Positions 26,867 to 36,361 of a stretch of DNA of 64,000 nucleotides are shown here, one piece after another. The notes under the pieces were generated by a model. It was not told the origin of the DNA and made no database searches. It saw only the letters and a program-made list of their open reading frames with translations. Source of the stretch: Acidobacteriota bacterium (GTDB lineage: Bacteria; Acidobacteriota; Blastocatellia; Pyrinomonadales; Pyrinomonadaceae). The translations under genes and the position numbers were made by a program. Location: assembly GCA_016703965.1 (NCBI GenBank), contig JADJBB010000021.1:1302001-1366000 (forward strand). Direction: 5' to 3'. Within the stretch, counting starts at the first letter, position 1, and each line of letters starts with the position of its first letter.

Positions 26867-28919
26867 ATATAAGCAATATTTGATCACCTGGTTATCGGCA
26901 ACTCTCCTTCTTCTTATCGCTATAACAGCTACGAAAGCACAGACCGCCCGGGTTAAGCCATACAGCGTAACGCCCCAACTGAAAGAGGTTTCCAACCTCG
27001 CCCATTTCAATCGAAAGATGCCGATCAGTCCACAAAAGCGCGCTATGCTCGCGAAGAATCTCTTCGCCGTATCGCCAACCAAGACGAAACAGTTGTTCCA
27101 GATCTATGAGGACAACGACTATAAGGACATACCGTCCTTTGTGACGACCGACGCGGTGCTGCATCTGTATCACATCTTCTTTGATTTTACTCTCCGCACG
27201 GTCGAGGAACAGTCACTGACGCCTGTCCTTCACCGATTGACCGAGGGTATGCTTGCCGATTCGGTCAAGACCTGGAACGAAACCGACAACGTTCAACTAA
27301 AGGACGCTGCACTTAAAAATGTCGTTTATTTCGCCGTTGCGGCAAGGAACCTAGGCCTCAAGCCAACGGTGCCGTCGGCCGCTGAGAACCTCATCCGGAT
27401 CGAGACCGATCTCATCGACCGTCATGAGGGAATGAAGATCGGAGCGATCTTTCCTTACGAAGTGGATTATTCGCAATTTATTCCGCGTGGCCATTACACG
27501 CGGACCGAAACGCTGCAGCGTTATTTCCGCGTGATGATGTGGTACGGCCTCGCGCCGTTCGCCCTTCGCTCGAATGAAAAGCGTGCGGACGAGACGATCC
27601 GCCAGAGCATATTACTGACCCGTTCACTGTATCGAACCAAGTTGATCGACGAATGGCATAAGATATACGAGCCGACCGCTTTTTACGTCGGAACGGCGGA
27701 CGACCTGACCCCGGCAGACTGGAGATCGGCAATGGACGCGACGTTTGGGGAAAACGCCCGCATGGCGGAATTTGCTGATCTGCAAAGGTTTGACGCGTTC
27801 GTCGAGGCGGCACAACTGCTTCGTCCGGCACGCATCCAGTACCGCCGTCTGATCGCGCCCGGAAAGACTGTCGCACCCGATCCAAAGGTCCAGTTCCGCT
27901 TTATGGGCCAGCGGTATATTCCTGACAGCGAGATCCTGCAGAAGCTATCGATCCCGATGAAACGCGTTTTTCCTGCGAGCCTCGATGTCATGGCTGTGCT
28001 TGGCAGCGGCCGTGCAGCGAATATCCTTGACGCTAATCCCGCGATCTATAACCCGCAGAACTGGGCTGAATATAACCCGGAACGGGAAAAGTTAGTCCGT
28101 CAATTCGCGCAGGTCCCGGCAGAAACCTGGACGTCAAATCTTTATTGGAGTTGGCTTAACGCACTTCGCACGCTGAATGAACCCGTTCCAGGCGGCTATC
28201 CATCGTTCATGAAGACCGAAGCGTGGCAGGACAAATCGCTTAATTCTTCGCTCGCCTCGTGGGCACAGCTTCGTCACGACACGATCCTTTACGGCAAGCA
28301 AAGTGGAGCCGAGATGGGCGACGGCAGCGAACCGGCTCCGTACAAAGGCTATGTCGAACCGAATGTTCGCTTTTGGAGCCAGATGCTCGAATTGACAAAG
28401 AAATCCCGCGAAGGGCTGACGTCGCGCAAGCTGATGCCCGAGGAACTCGAAGGGAAATTTGAGTCTTTCGAGGAAACGCTGATAAATCTCAAGACTATCT
28501 CTGAGAAAGAGTTGCGTAACGAAAAGTTGACCGAGGACGAATATGACTCGATCCGGGCTATAGGCGGGACGCTCGAATACCTGACGCTTTCTGTGATGAC
28601 CGGTAACCCGGACACATGGGAACTCGTGAACGAGACCGACAAGGATATGGCGTGTATCGCTGACGTTCACACCGGCGGCGACCGGGTGCTCGAGGAAGCG
28701 GTCGGCCACGCAAACGAGATCTTGGTCATCGTCCCCGTCGAAGGCAAGCTCGTTCTCACCCGCGGTGCCGTTTTTAGCTATTACGAATTCATCCATCCGG
28801 CCGCAGATCGGCTGACCGACGAGAAATGGCAGAAGATGGTGAATCTCGGTCGTGCTCCCGAACCACCCGCGTGGACAAGATCGTTTTTGATAGCGGCCGG
28901 CAAACCCGGCCCGAGGTAA
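26856..28919 (+). CDS. DUF3160-family secreted protein
   Basis: A signal peptide precedes DUF3160, which covers nearly the whole protein. The characteristic block is IPSFVTTDAVLHLYHIFFDF near residue 90, with CIADVHTGGDRVLEEAVG near 605 and an aromatic YYEFIHP segment near the end. DUF3160 proteins are large helical periplasmic proteins of unknown function. The His residues in HLYH and the ADVHT block could bind metal, but that is inference. The overlap with the preceding gene suggests a fixed stoichiometry with the FG-GAP-like protein. Confidence 0.85.
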   Translation: MRNEYKQYLITWLSATLLLLIAITATKAQTARVKPYSVTPQLKEVSNLAHFNRKMPISPQKRAMLAKNLFAVSPTKTKQLFQIYEDNDYKDIPSFVTTDAVLHLYHIFFDFTLRTVEEQSLTPVLHRLTEGMLADSVKTWNETDNVQLKDAALKNVVYFAVAARNLGLKPTVPSAAENLIRIETDLIDRHEGMKIGAIFPYEVDYSQFIPRGHYTRTETLQRYFRVMMWYGLAPFALRSNEKRADETIRQSILLTRSLYRTKLIDEWHKIYEPTAFYVGTADDLTPADWRSAMDATFGENARMAEFADLQRFDAFVEAAQLLRPARIQYRRLIAPGKTVAPDPKVQFRFMGQRYIPDSEILQKLSIPMKRVFPASLDVMAVLGSGRAANILDANPAIYNPQNWAEYNPEREKLVRQFAQVPAETWTSNLYWSWLNALRTLNEPVPGGYPSFMKTEAWQDKSLNSSLASWAQLRHDTILYGKQSGAEMGDGSEPAPYKGYVEPNVRFWSQMLELTKKSREGLTSRKLMPEELEGKFESFEETLINLKTISEKELRNEKLTEDEYDSIRAIGGTLEYLTLSVMTGNPDTWELVNETDKDMACIADVHTGGDRVLEEAVGHANEILVIVPVEGKLVLTRGAVFSYYEFIHPAADRLTDEKWQKMVNLGRAPEPPAWTRSFLIAAGKPGPR

Positions 28920-28998
28920 CGAAACGGCAAAGCCGAACCATCTAACTTGTCATATTCAGCCGTCTTGAGCGTTGCTTCGACGGTACCACGCGAATGGC

Positions 28999-29037
28999 AA
29001 AAAGACGTGTAGATCCTCTCGTCCGCACGTCTTTTCT
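28999..29037 (+). terminator. Rho-independent terminator after DUF3160 operon
   Basis: AAAAAGACGTG ... CACGTCTTTTCTCTTTT, nearly the same stem as the terminator at 24674-24712. Confidence 0.75.
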
Positions 29038-29138
29038 CTTTTCCCGTCACGGGAATCCAAGCCTATTTTGAGACGATCCGGGAATTTCTTTGGCGAAAAC
29101 TTGTAGACTTTTTAGGACAATCTGCCTATAGTACCGTC

Positions 29139-32100
29139 ATGTTCAATCGAAACGGCACTCTGAGAAGATCCGATCGGGGTCTAGGGTTGTTAGCAACCTT
29201 CAGATCTTGGTTCCCGGGACGAGTTCTTTTGCTGATTTTACTTGGAGCCACGGCTGCTGCGGCATTACCCTTTCTACAGAGGGCTTTGGCCGGTGAAACG
29301 CCGCTTCGCGTCCTATCCCATCTCTTAACGGATGAGGGGAGTCCTGAACGCAACCGTCAGTCGATCCTTGAACAGCCTGCGGTCGCGTGCGGGTTGTTTA
29401 TCGGCTCCGGCGTTCTCATGCGGTACCAGTCTACGGTTACGGCAAACATTGTTAATTACACATACGCCAACAGCCAAACTGCACCGAATGATTTTGCTAT
29501 CTTTCAGACGCATGATCCCGCGGGTGGCCCACGAGTTACAGATGCAATAACCGGTACGGGACACACATTCACGGTTTTTTCGCCCGGCCAACTCGCGAGC
29601 GTGAGTCTTAGTTCCTATCGGGTCGTGGTTCTAAACTGGGAAGACCATTCCCTAGGCGAATTTGAATCACAGCATTCGGCTGCGTTGGGGCAACTTGAAA
29701 CCTATGTGAACGCAGGAGGCGTCGTGTGGATTCAGGCCGCTTTTGAAGGAAATAACGGAAACAGTATTCCGATGCCCTTCGGTGGAACGGCGGTCTATGA
29801 TCCAAGCGCTGCTGATCAGATCGCTGATCCGCTCAGTCCGATCGTTGCCGGAATTATGTCGCCGGACCTTTTTGGGGATCCCGCAAGTTCGACTGTTTTT
29901 CCGAATGTTCCTGCATCGGGCCACGTCGTCGTCAAAAATTTCAACGGATCGATACCGACACTATACGAAATAAAGGGTTCGGGCAGTTGCGTTCCTCCGG
30001 GAGGTACGCCGACCCCCACGCCATTTGTTACGCCAACGCCAAGTTCGACTCCGTCACCCGCACCAACTTCCACACCGACGCCAACGCCAACACCAGAGCC
30101 GACACTGACGCCGACGCCGACACCGACGCCAAGTCCAACGCCGACGCCGACACCGACGCCAAGTCCAACGCCGACGGCGACACCAACACCGACGCCAAGT
30201 CCAACACCGAATCCGACGCCGACAGCCACCCCGACGCCGACGCCGACACCGACGCCGACTACCACGCTGGGAATATATCCGGCAACGGGCGTTGGATTGA
30301 GTGGAAATACGACAGTTGTACCTGATGCTTCCCCGGCAAACGCGACCGATATCCGCGTATGGGCCTCGCCAGGGTTTAAGGGGACACTTGAAGTTGATCG
30401 GACCATGGGCGTCATTCGCGTTACAAATGCTCATCCGGCAAGATCGGGGGCGTATACGGTCACTGTCAGGGCGGTTGGCCCGGGCGGGGTGGCGACGCGA
30501 ACTTTCGATTTGACCGTGACGGCGACTGCGTGCGCGGTATCTTCCGGATTCGCGTCACCTCCGGTGCCTGAAGTGATGGTTGGCAATAGCCCTATCTCGG
30601 TCGCGGTAGGTGATTTTAACGCCGACGGCGTTCAGGACATTGCCGTGGCGAACCTAATTTCAAACAGCGTATCGATACGGTTGGGAAATGGCAGCGGCGG
30701 CTTTATATCACCGGCCCCGCCCGAAGTAGCGGTTGGTAATTTCCCTATCTCCGTCGCGGTTGGCGATTTTAACGGTGATGGCATCCAGGATTTGGCAACA
30801 GCTAACAGTGCTTTTGGTTTAAACACCGTCTCCATCCGATTGGGAAATGGCGGCGGTGGTTTCACATCACCGGCGGTGCCTGAAGTGACGGTTGGCAGTT
30901 TACCAACGTCGGTCGCGATCAGCGATTTTAACGGCGACGGCATCCATGATCTTGCAACAACTAACCAAGTTGGAAACAATGTCTCGATCCGGTTGGGAGA
31001 TGGCAGCGGCGGCTTCGAATCACCGGCAGTGCCTGAAGTAACGGTTGGCTCTGGTCCCGCAGCTGTAGCGGTTGGCGATTTTAACCGGGATGGCATCTAC
31101 GATCTCGCCGTGGCGAATGGTGGGTCAGCCAACCTCTCGATCAGACTGGGAAACGGCAGCGGTGGCTTTACCTTGCCGACCGTGCCCGAAGTAACGGTTG
31201 GTAGTTTCCCAAACTCGGTCGCAGTTGCCGATTTTAACGGTGACGACATTCAGGATGTTGCGGTGGCGAACAGTGGCTCAACCACGGTCTCGATCCGACT
31301 GGGAAATGGCAGCGGCGGCTTTGTATCACCTGCCGTGCCTGAGGTGACTGTTCCATTGGGCCCCGAATCGATTGCGATCGGTGATTTTAATGGCGATAGA
31401 ATGCAGGATCTTGCAGTGGCTGCGAATAGCCTTACAGACACTGTCTCGATCCGATTGGGAAATGGTAGCGGCGGCTTTATATCACCAGTGGTGCCCGAAG
31501 TAACGGTTGGCACTAACCCCAAGTCGGTCGTGGTTGGCGATTTCAACGGCGACGGCATCCACGATTTTGTCGCGGCCAACACCGGTTCAAGCACGGTCTC
31601 GATCCGGCTCGGTACCTGCACCTTAGCAACACCAACACCGACACCGACACCAACACCGACACCAACTCCAACGGCTTCGCCGATCCCAACGCCAACGGTG
31701 ACTCCGAGTCCGAATCCGACTCCAACGCCGAATCCAACTCCGACTCTGACTCCAACGCCGACCCCAACCCCGAGCCCAACGCCAGCTCCGACGCCTGCGA
31801 TCGGAAATTACCCAGCTACTGTCGTGAGCCTTAGCGGAAGTGCCTTCGTCCCTCCGACAAATCCTCCGCTACCGGGAAGCTCGGTTACGGTTTCGACGGA
31901 TTTGCGGTTCAAAGGGCTTATTGCGGTCGACCGAGTTAGCGGGAGCGTCCAAATTACAAACGCATACCCTGCTGGCACTTACGAGATAGTAGTCACGGAG
32001 AGAACAGGTGGAAATGCCGCCGAACGCCGGTTTAATTTGAACATTGTCCGTGGGCCCGCATGCAATGGCCCCACCGGTTTTGGACTCGTGCAGACAAACT

Positions 32101-33431
32101 CAGTACCAACAGCCGGTTCCGGCTCCACTTTTTCCAGGATCGCTTTTGGTGACTTTAACCGTGACGGTATCGTGGACATGATCTCGACAAACTTCGATGC
32201 TGACACGGTGTCAGTCCGTTTAGGAAATGGGGACGGGGGCTTTACCGCTCCGTCGGTTCCCGAAGTTAACGTCGGAAGGGCTCCGCAGGGAATCAAAGTC
32301 GGCGATTTTAATGCGGACGGCAAGCACGACTTTGCGGTCGCCAACGTTGGCGGCTTCAATATTTCGATACGTCTTGGCGATGGCCTCGGCGGATTTACGT
32401 TACCCGCCGTTTCTGAGGTCTCTCTGTCGGGACATCGTCCGGTGGAGATCGAAGTCGTTGACTTTAACCGGGATGGTTATGCCGATCTCGCCAGCACGCT
32501 CGGCGAGACAAGCTCGGGCGGTGTATCGATCCGTCTCGGCGACGGACAGGGAGGTTTCACTGTGCCTCCGGTCCCAACTGTGCCGACAGGGCCGGCACCT
32601 CAATCCCTCGCGATTGGTGACGTAAATGGCGATGGATACTTCGATCTCGCGGTCACCAACGCAGGCTCGCTGGGGCCCTTTGACGTCGTCGTTCATCTAG
32701 GTGACGGCGTTGGAGGTTTCGCTGCTACACCTGTTTTTCGTTTCCAGGTAGGAGTGAGACCTGGGGTAGTGTTTATGGAGGACTTTGACAGCGATGGTGA
32801 TCAAGATCTTTTCTTCGCAAACTCTACCACGGGGGAACTGTTTTTTGGTATCGGCGACGGTCTAGGTGGATTCAGTTTTCCGGCCTTCCCGCCGATTGCC
32901 GTTGGCCAATTTAGGACCGATCACGTGGCCAGCGGAGATCTTGACCGGGATGGACGAACCGACCTGATACTCGGGCTTAGAAGCGGATTTGTCGGCGCGG
33001 TTTGGGCGGTGAGAGGAAACGGTGACGGAAGTTTCCAAACGACGCCGGCTGCCTCCTTCGATACGCCAGCGGGAGTTTCCCGTGTCGCCATGGCTGACCT
33101 CAACAATGATGGAGTCCAGGATATTGTCTCGACTCGGGGGGAACCGTCGATTCAGGTAGCATTGGGATCATGTTCTGTCCTGCCTGTCTCGGTCTCAGGT
33201 AGAGTCTTGACGCCGGGTGGAAATGGGATCCGGAATGTGGTCGTTGTGTTGACTGACTCTCAGGGCGTCAGGCGGTTGGCCACGACGAGTTCCTTTGGTG
33301 CTTATTCCTTCGCCAGCGTACCGGTTGGATCTTATGTCGTGGCTGTCGTGTCTAAACGGTATCGTTTTGCTCCGATCCAGTTGAACCTCGTGGCAAATGC
33401 GACTGATGTTAATTTGACCGGGCTTGAGTGA
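29139..33431 (+). CDS. large surface protein: GATase-like N-domain, two Pro/Thr linkers, two FG-GAP propellers, C-terminal regulatory-like domain
   Basis: 1430 residues. Order: a transmembrane/signal segment (about 15-45); a Rossmann-like domain (about 85-285) with VVVLNWEDHS and YVNAGGVVWIQ; a Pro-Thr repeat linker; an Ig-like domain (LGIYPATGVGLSG); then seven FG-GAP repeats of about 50 residues with VGDFNGDGIQDLA cores. A second linker and Ig-like domain (GNYPATVVSLSG) and a second, more divergent FG-GAP set follow. The final ~80 residues form a carboxypeptidase-regulatory-like domain ending GLE, shared with the peroxidase at 1042. Likely an extracellular adhesin-like or recognition protein. 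The function is not known. Confidence 0.82.
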   Translation: MFNRNGTLRRSDRGLGLLATFRSWFPGRVLLLILLGATAAAALPFLQRALAGETPLRVLSHLLTDEGSPERNRQSILEQPAVACGLFIGSGVLMRYQSTVTANIVNYTYANSQTAPNDFAIFQTHDPAGGPRVTDAITGTGHTFTVFSPGQLASVSLSSYRVVVLNWEDHSLGEFESQHSAALGQLETYVNAGGVVWIQAAFEGNNGNSIPMPFGGTAVYDPSAADQIADPLSPIVAGIMSPDLFGDPASSTVFPNVPASGHVVVKNFNGSIPTLYEIKGSGSCVPPGGTPTPTPFVTPTPSSTPSPAPTSTPTPTPTPEPTLTPTPTPTPSPTPTPTPTPSPTPTATPTPTPSPTPNPTPTATPTPTPTPTPTTTLGIYPATGVGLSGNTTVVPDASPANATDIRVWASPGFKGTLEVDRTMGVIRVTNAHPARSGAYTVTVRAVGPGGVATRTFDLTVTATACAVSSGFASPPVPEVMVGNSPISVAVGDFNADGVQDIAVANLISNSVSIRLGNGSGGFISPAPPEVAVGNFPISVAVGDFNGDGIQDLATANSAFGLNTVSIRLGNGGGGFTSPAVPEVTVGSLPTSVAISDFNGDGIHDLATTNQVGNNVSIRLGDGSGGFESPAVPEVTVGSGPAAVAVGDFNRDGIYDLAVANGGSANLSIRLGNGSGGFTLPTVPEVTVGSFPNSVAVADFNGDDIQDVAVANSGSTTVSIRLGNGSGGFVSPAVPEVTVPLGPESIAIGDFNGDRMQDLAVAANSLTDTVSIRLGNGSGGFISPVVPEVTVGTNPKSVVVGDFNGDGIHDFVAANTGSSTVSIRLGTCTLATPTPTPTPTPTPTPTASPIPTPTVTPSPNPTPTPNPTPTLTPTPTPTPSPTPAPTPAIGNYPATVVSLSGSAFVPPTNPPLPGSSVTVSTDLRFKGLIAVDRVSGSVQITNAYPAGTYEIVVTERTGGNAAERRFNLNIVRGPACNGPTGFGLVQTNSVPTAGSGSTFSRIAFGDFNRDGIVDMISTNFDADTVSVRLGNGDGGFTAPSVPEVNVGRAPQGIKVGDFNADGKHDFAVANVGGFNISIRLGDGLGGFTLPAVSEVSLSGHRPVEIEVVDFNRDGYADLASTLGETSSGGVSIRLGDGQGGFTVPPVPTVPTGPAPQSLAIGDVNGDGYFDLAVTNAGSLGPFDVVVHLGDGVGGFAATPVFRFQVGVRPGVVFMEDFDSDGDQDLFFANSTTGELFFGIGDGLGGFSFPAFPPIAVGQFRTDHVASGDLDRDGRTDLILGLRSGFVGAVWAVRGNGDGSFQTTPAASFDTPAGVSRVAMADLNNDGVQDIVSTRGEPSIQVALGSCSVLPVSVSGRVLTPGGNGIRNVVVVLTDSQGVRRLATTSSFGAYSFASVPVGSYVVAVVSKRYRFAPIQLNLVANATDVNLTGLE
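30003..30270 (+). repeat. Pro-Thr coding tandem repeat (linker 1)
   Basis: Degenerate tandem CCGACGCCGACA-type units encode (PT)n with occasional Ser. It is a flexible extracellular linker between the N-domain and the first Ig-like domain, and a slippage-prone DNA tract. A matching second tract lies at 31627-31795. Confidence 0.9.
31627..31795 (+). repeat. Pro-Thr coding tandem repeat (linker 2)
   Basis: ACACCAACACCGACACC-type units encode a second PT-rich linker between the first FG-GAP set and the second Ig-like domain of the same gene. Confidence 0.9.
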
Positions 33432-33537
33432 TCTCTTGTAAGAACCAAGGACGAAGGCGAGTGGGTTCCTAAGTAGTATAGCAACACGATAATAGAGGAG
33501 GGCATAAAGACTCTCACCTCTTCGATTCATAAAGTAT

Positions 33538-33625
33538 CGCCGACAAACCGCTGACGATCTGCTGTGCTTATTCCGTCACCATTCGCGCGGTATCGGGCCC
33601 TCGCCCAAACGCTGCGCCCTCCGGC
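33538..33625 (-). pseudogene. decayed Ser/Thr kinase fragment
   Basis: On the minus strand the sequence encodes RLGEGPIPRE then, in a shifted frame, MVTE-stop-AQQIVSGLSA. The intact kinase at 36358-39009 has RLDEGTIPLRKVTEYAQQIVSGLSA. Base identity is high over about 80 bases, but a frameshift and a TAT-to-TAA change break it. Flanking DNA does not continue the kinase. It is a remnant of a second kinase gene. Confidence 0.75.
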
Positions 33626-33698
33626 CTGAGTTTCATGCTCAAACCGAACGACCCGCCGCTGACTCTATTCTCAAAAACGCATCTATCTCGGTCTTGAA

Positions 33699-36361
33699 TC
33701 ACATTGCGGGCCTTAAACTGACACTTGTCGAAACCGTCCTGCCGCTCGCCGAGACCGTTATTCGATAAACGCCCGGCGTAGCGTCCCGGCCCTTGTCGTC
33801 TCGGACGTCCCAAACCGCGTCATTGAGGCCAGCCAAACCTGTCAGCGGCAGCGTGCGGATCGTTTGTCCCTCAGCATTGGCGATGGTTATCGTAACTTTC
33901 TGCGCCTGCTTCAACCAGAAATGGACGCGGGCACGGCCGCGTGGGGGAAAGGGTTCGATCTCGCGGGCCACGCGCCACTTGAGCGTGACCGGACGGACGT
34001 CAAAAACGTTAGGTCGGCGGCTCTCACCTGATCGGTCAACGCCTGTAATGGCCGGACATCCATCAAAAACATGCTGCGGCCATGCGTTGCGATAGTTAGC
34101 TCGTGTTCGCGCGGATGAATGACCAGGTCCTGCACCGGCGTCGTGGGTAGATCAGCGCACAGCGATTGCCAACTGGCTCCGCGATCGAGCGAGACATAGA
34201 CACCCGCATCCGTGCCGACGTAAAGAAGGTTGGCATTCTGTGGGTCTTCGCGAATGACATTGATCGATTCTGCGGGCAGATTGTTCGCGATAGATCTCCA
34301 GGTCGCTCCAAAATCGGTCGAACGGAACAAATAGGCGGTGAAATCGTCTTCCCGATAACCGGTCATCGAGACATAAACCGTCGCAGGGTCGTGATCAGAC
34401 GCGTTAATGCGGCTCACCCATTTCTTTGGCAAGCCTTCACTGATCTTTTTCCAGTTTTTGCCGTCGTCCCGCGTCAGATGTAGAGAGCCGCCCTCGGTTC
34501 CGGCGTATAGGATTCCCGGAGCAAAGCGAGATTCGGCGAGCATCGTGATCGACCCTGTCGGAACCGCGGAGCGTTCGTCGCCTGCCGGGTCGCTTAGGTC
34601 AGGGCTGATTGCACGCCATTGCGAACCGCGATTTGTCGATTTGACGACGACATTGGCACCCGCATAAAGCGTTCGCGGCTCGTGCCGTGAGATGAAGAAT
34701 GGCGTGTACCAGCTAAATCGCCAAGGAGCTTCGCCAACCGGCGGCCGTGGGCGAATGCTCTCGGTGGCAGGCCCGCCCGAGAACGGGATTCCGGCTTCGA
34801 GATTCATACGCCGCATATCGCCGTTTTGATGTTCGTAATATACAAAGCGCGGATCGGTCGGATCGCGCAGCGTCACAAATGCGTCTCCGCCGGTCCACAT
34901 ATCCAGCCAAACGTGCCGCCAAGCTTCATTTGCAGCCGGCAGATCATCGGGCCGCTCGTCCGAGGCGACATAAAGAGCACCATTATCCTGAGTCCCGCCA
35001 AAGATCGTGTACGGGTCCTGCATATCGACCGAGACAAAATAGAACTGCCCGATCGGCATGTTATTCAGATGCAGCCACGTGCTGCCTCGGTCGTAAGACA
35101 TATGTACGCCGCCGTCGTTGCCCAGCAGCAATCGGTCAGGATTGGCCGGGTCGATCCACAGCTCGTGATGATCGAGATGCATCGCCGTGCCTTCGGTATT
35201 GTTCACGCGGCGAATGGTTTCGCCGATTCGCTTGTAAGTTTTCCCGCCATCGGTCGAGTGAAAGGCCCGATTGCCGAGTATGTAGATCTCATTCTCGTTA
35301 TCGGGCGAAACGCGGACGTCGCAAAACTTCCAGCCGTAAATACCAAAAACCTGATAAAGATCATCGGTGTTAACTTTCTGCCACGTTTCGCCGCGGTCTG
35401 ACGAACGATAGACCTCTCCGCCCGCGATCTTTCGCTGCTGATCACCCGTAGCTGCTGGCTTCCAGCTTGCCCAGTTGTCGATAAACGCGTAGATGACACG
35501 CGGATTACTGGCCGCGATATCGAGGCCGCTGCGGCCCAGCGGCCCGGTCGGCAGCCCGGCAGACAAACGCTTCCACGTGCTGCCGCCGTCGGTCGTGCGG
35601 TAAATGCCGCTCTCCGGCCCGCTCGTCAATTGCCAGGCCGACGCATATATCGTCTTCGGGTCCGATGGGTCCATCACCAGATCGATCACGCCGGTCCGGT
35701 CGCTGATGTAGAGAACCTTTTCCCAAGTGCGTCCGCCGTTGGTCGTGCGAAAAACACCTCGTTCGGTATTTGACGAGCGGAAGTGGCCCATCGCCGCCAC
35801 GTAAACCACATCAGGGTTTTTCGGATGAATGACGACCTTACCAATATGAAAAGTATCGGCAAGCCCCATGTTTTCCCACGAGCGGCCGCCGTTGATGGAC
35901 TTAAAAACGCCGGTTCCGGCATATGCCGGGCCGCTGTGGCGTGGCTGAACTTCGCCGGTGCCGACCCAGACGATCTCAGGATTTGACGGAGCGATAGCAA
36001 TGTCGCCGATGGCAAATGCCGATTCGTGCTCAAAGATCGGCTGCCACGTCATCCCGTTATTTACGCTTTTCCAGACGTTGCCCGCCCCCGGCCCGGCATA
36101 GATCGTGCTCGATCCGGGCGACGGAACTGCCAGCGCTTCGATCCGAGCACCCTGCATCGAGGGGCCCAGCGGCTGCCAATGCATACCGCGAAACGGAGAA
36201 CCGTCACGCAGCCGAACGTGATCCTGCCAAGCCTTTAGCCGTCGATTTCCGTCCTGGGTGACACCAGTCGCGACAAATAGCAAAATGAAAAGAAGGGAGC
36301 AGGCTCCAATGAACGAGCGGATCTCGTATCTTCCTAGTTTTGTACCTTCGGTTAATGTCAT
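33699..36361 (-). CDS. sortilin/BNR beta-propeller protein with kinase-derived N-terminus and C-terminal FlgD-like domain, frameshifted
   Basis: Residues 1-20 (MTLTEGTKLGRYEIRSFIGA) are the start of a Ser/Thr kinase. They run directly into a hydrophobic segment (SLLFILLFVATG) and a long VPS10/BNR propeller with repeated FKSINGGRSW, YRTTDGGSTW and YVSLDRGASW blades. Near 34002-34006 the frame slips in a run of five T on the coding strand. One extra base restores DVRPVTLKWRVAREIEPFPP and a terminal FlgD/Ig-like domain (VTITIANAEGQTIRTLPL) ending at 33699. Without correction the protein stops at 33911. Its ATG overlaps the kinase stop as ATGA. Probably envelope-located; the ligand is unknown. 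Confidence 0.78.

Noticed and set aside
29987..30415. Long Gly/Val- and Asp/Ala-rich frames on both strands
   Set aside because: They are frame shadows of the Pro-Thr repeat tract.
30003..31795. Regularly repeated DNA that could suggest a CRISPR-like array
   Set aside because: The repeats are in frame, encode Pro-Thr linkers and FG-GAP blades, and have no constant repeat with unique spacers; no cas genes are present.
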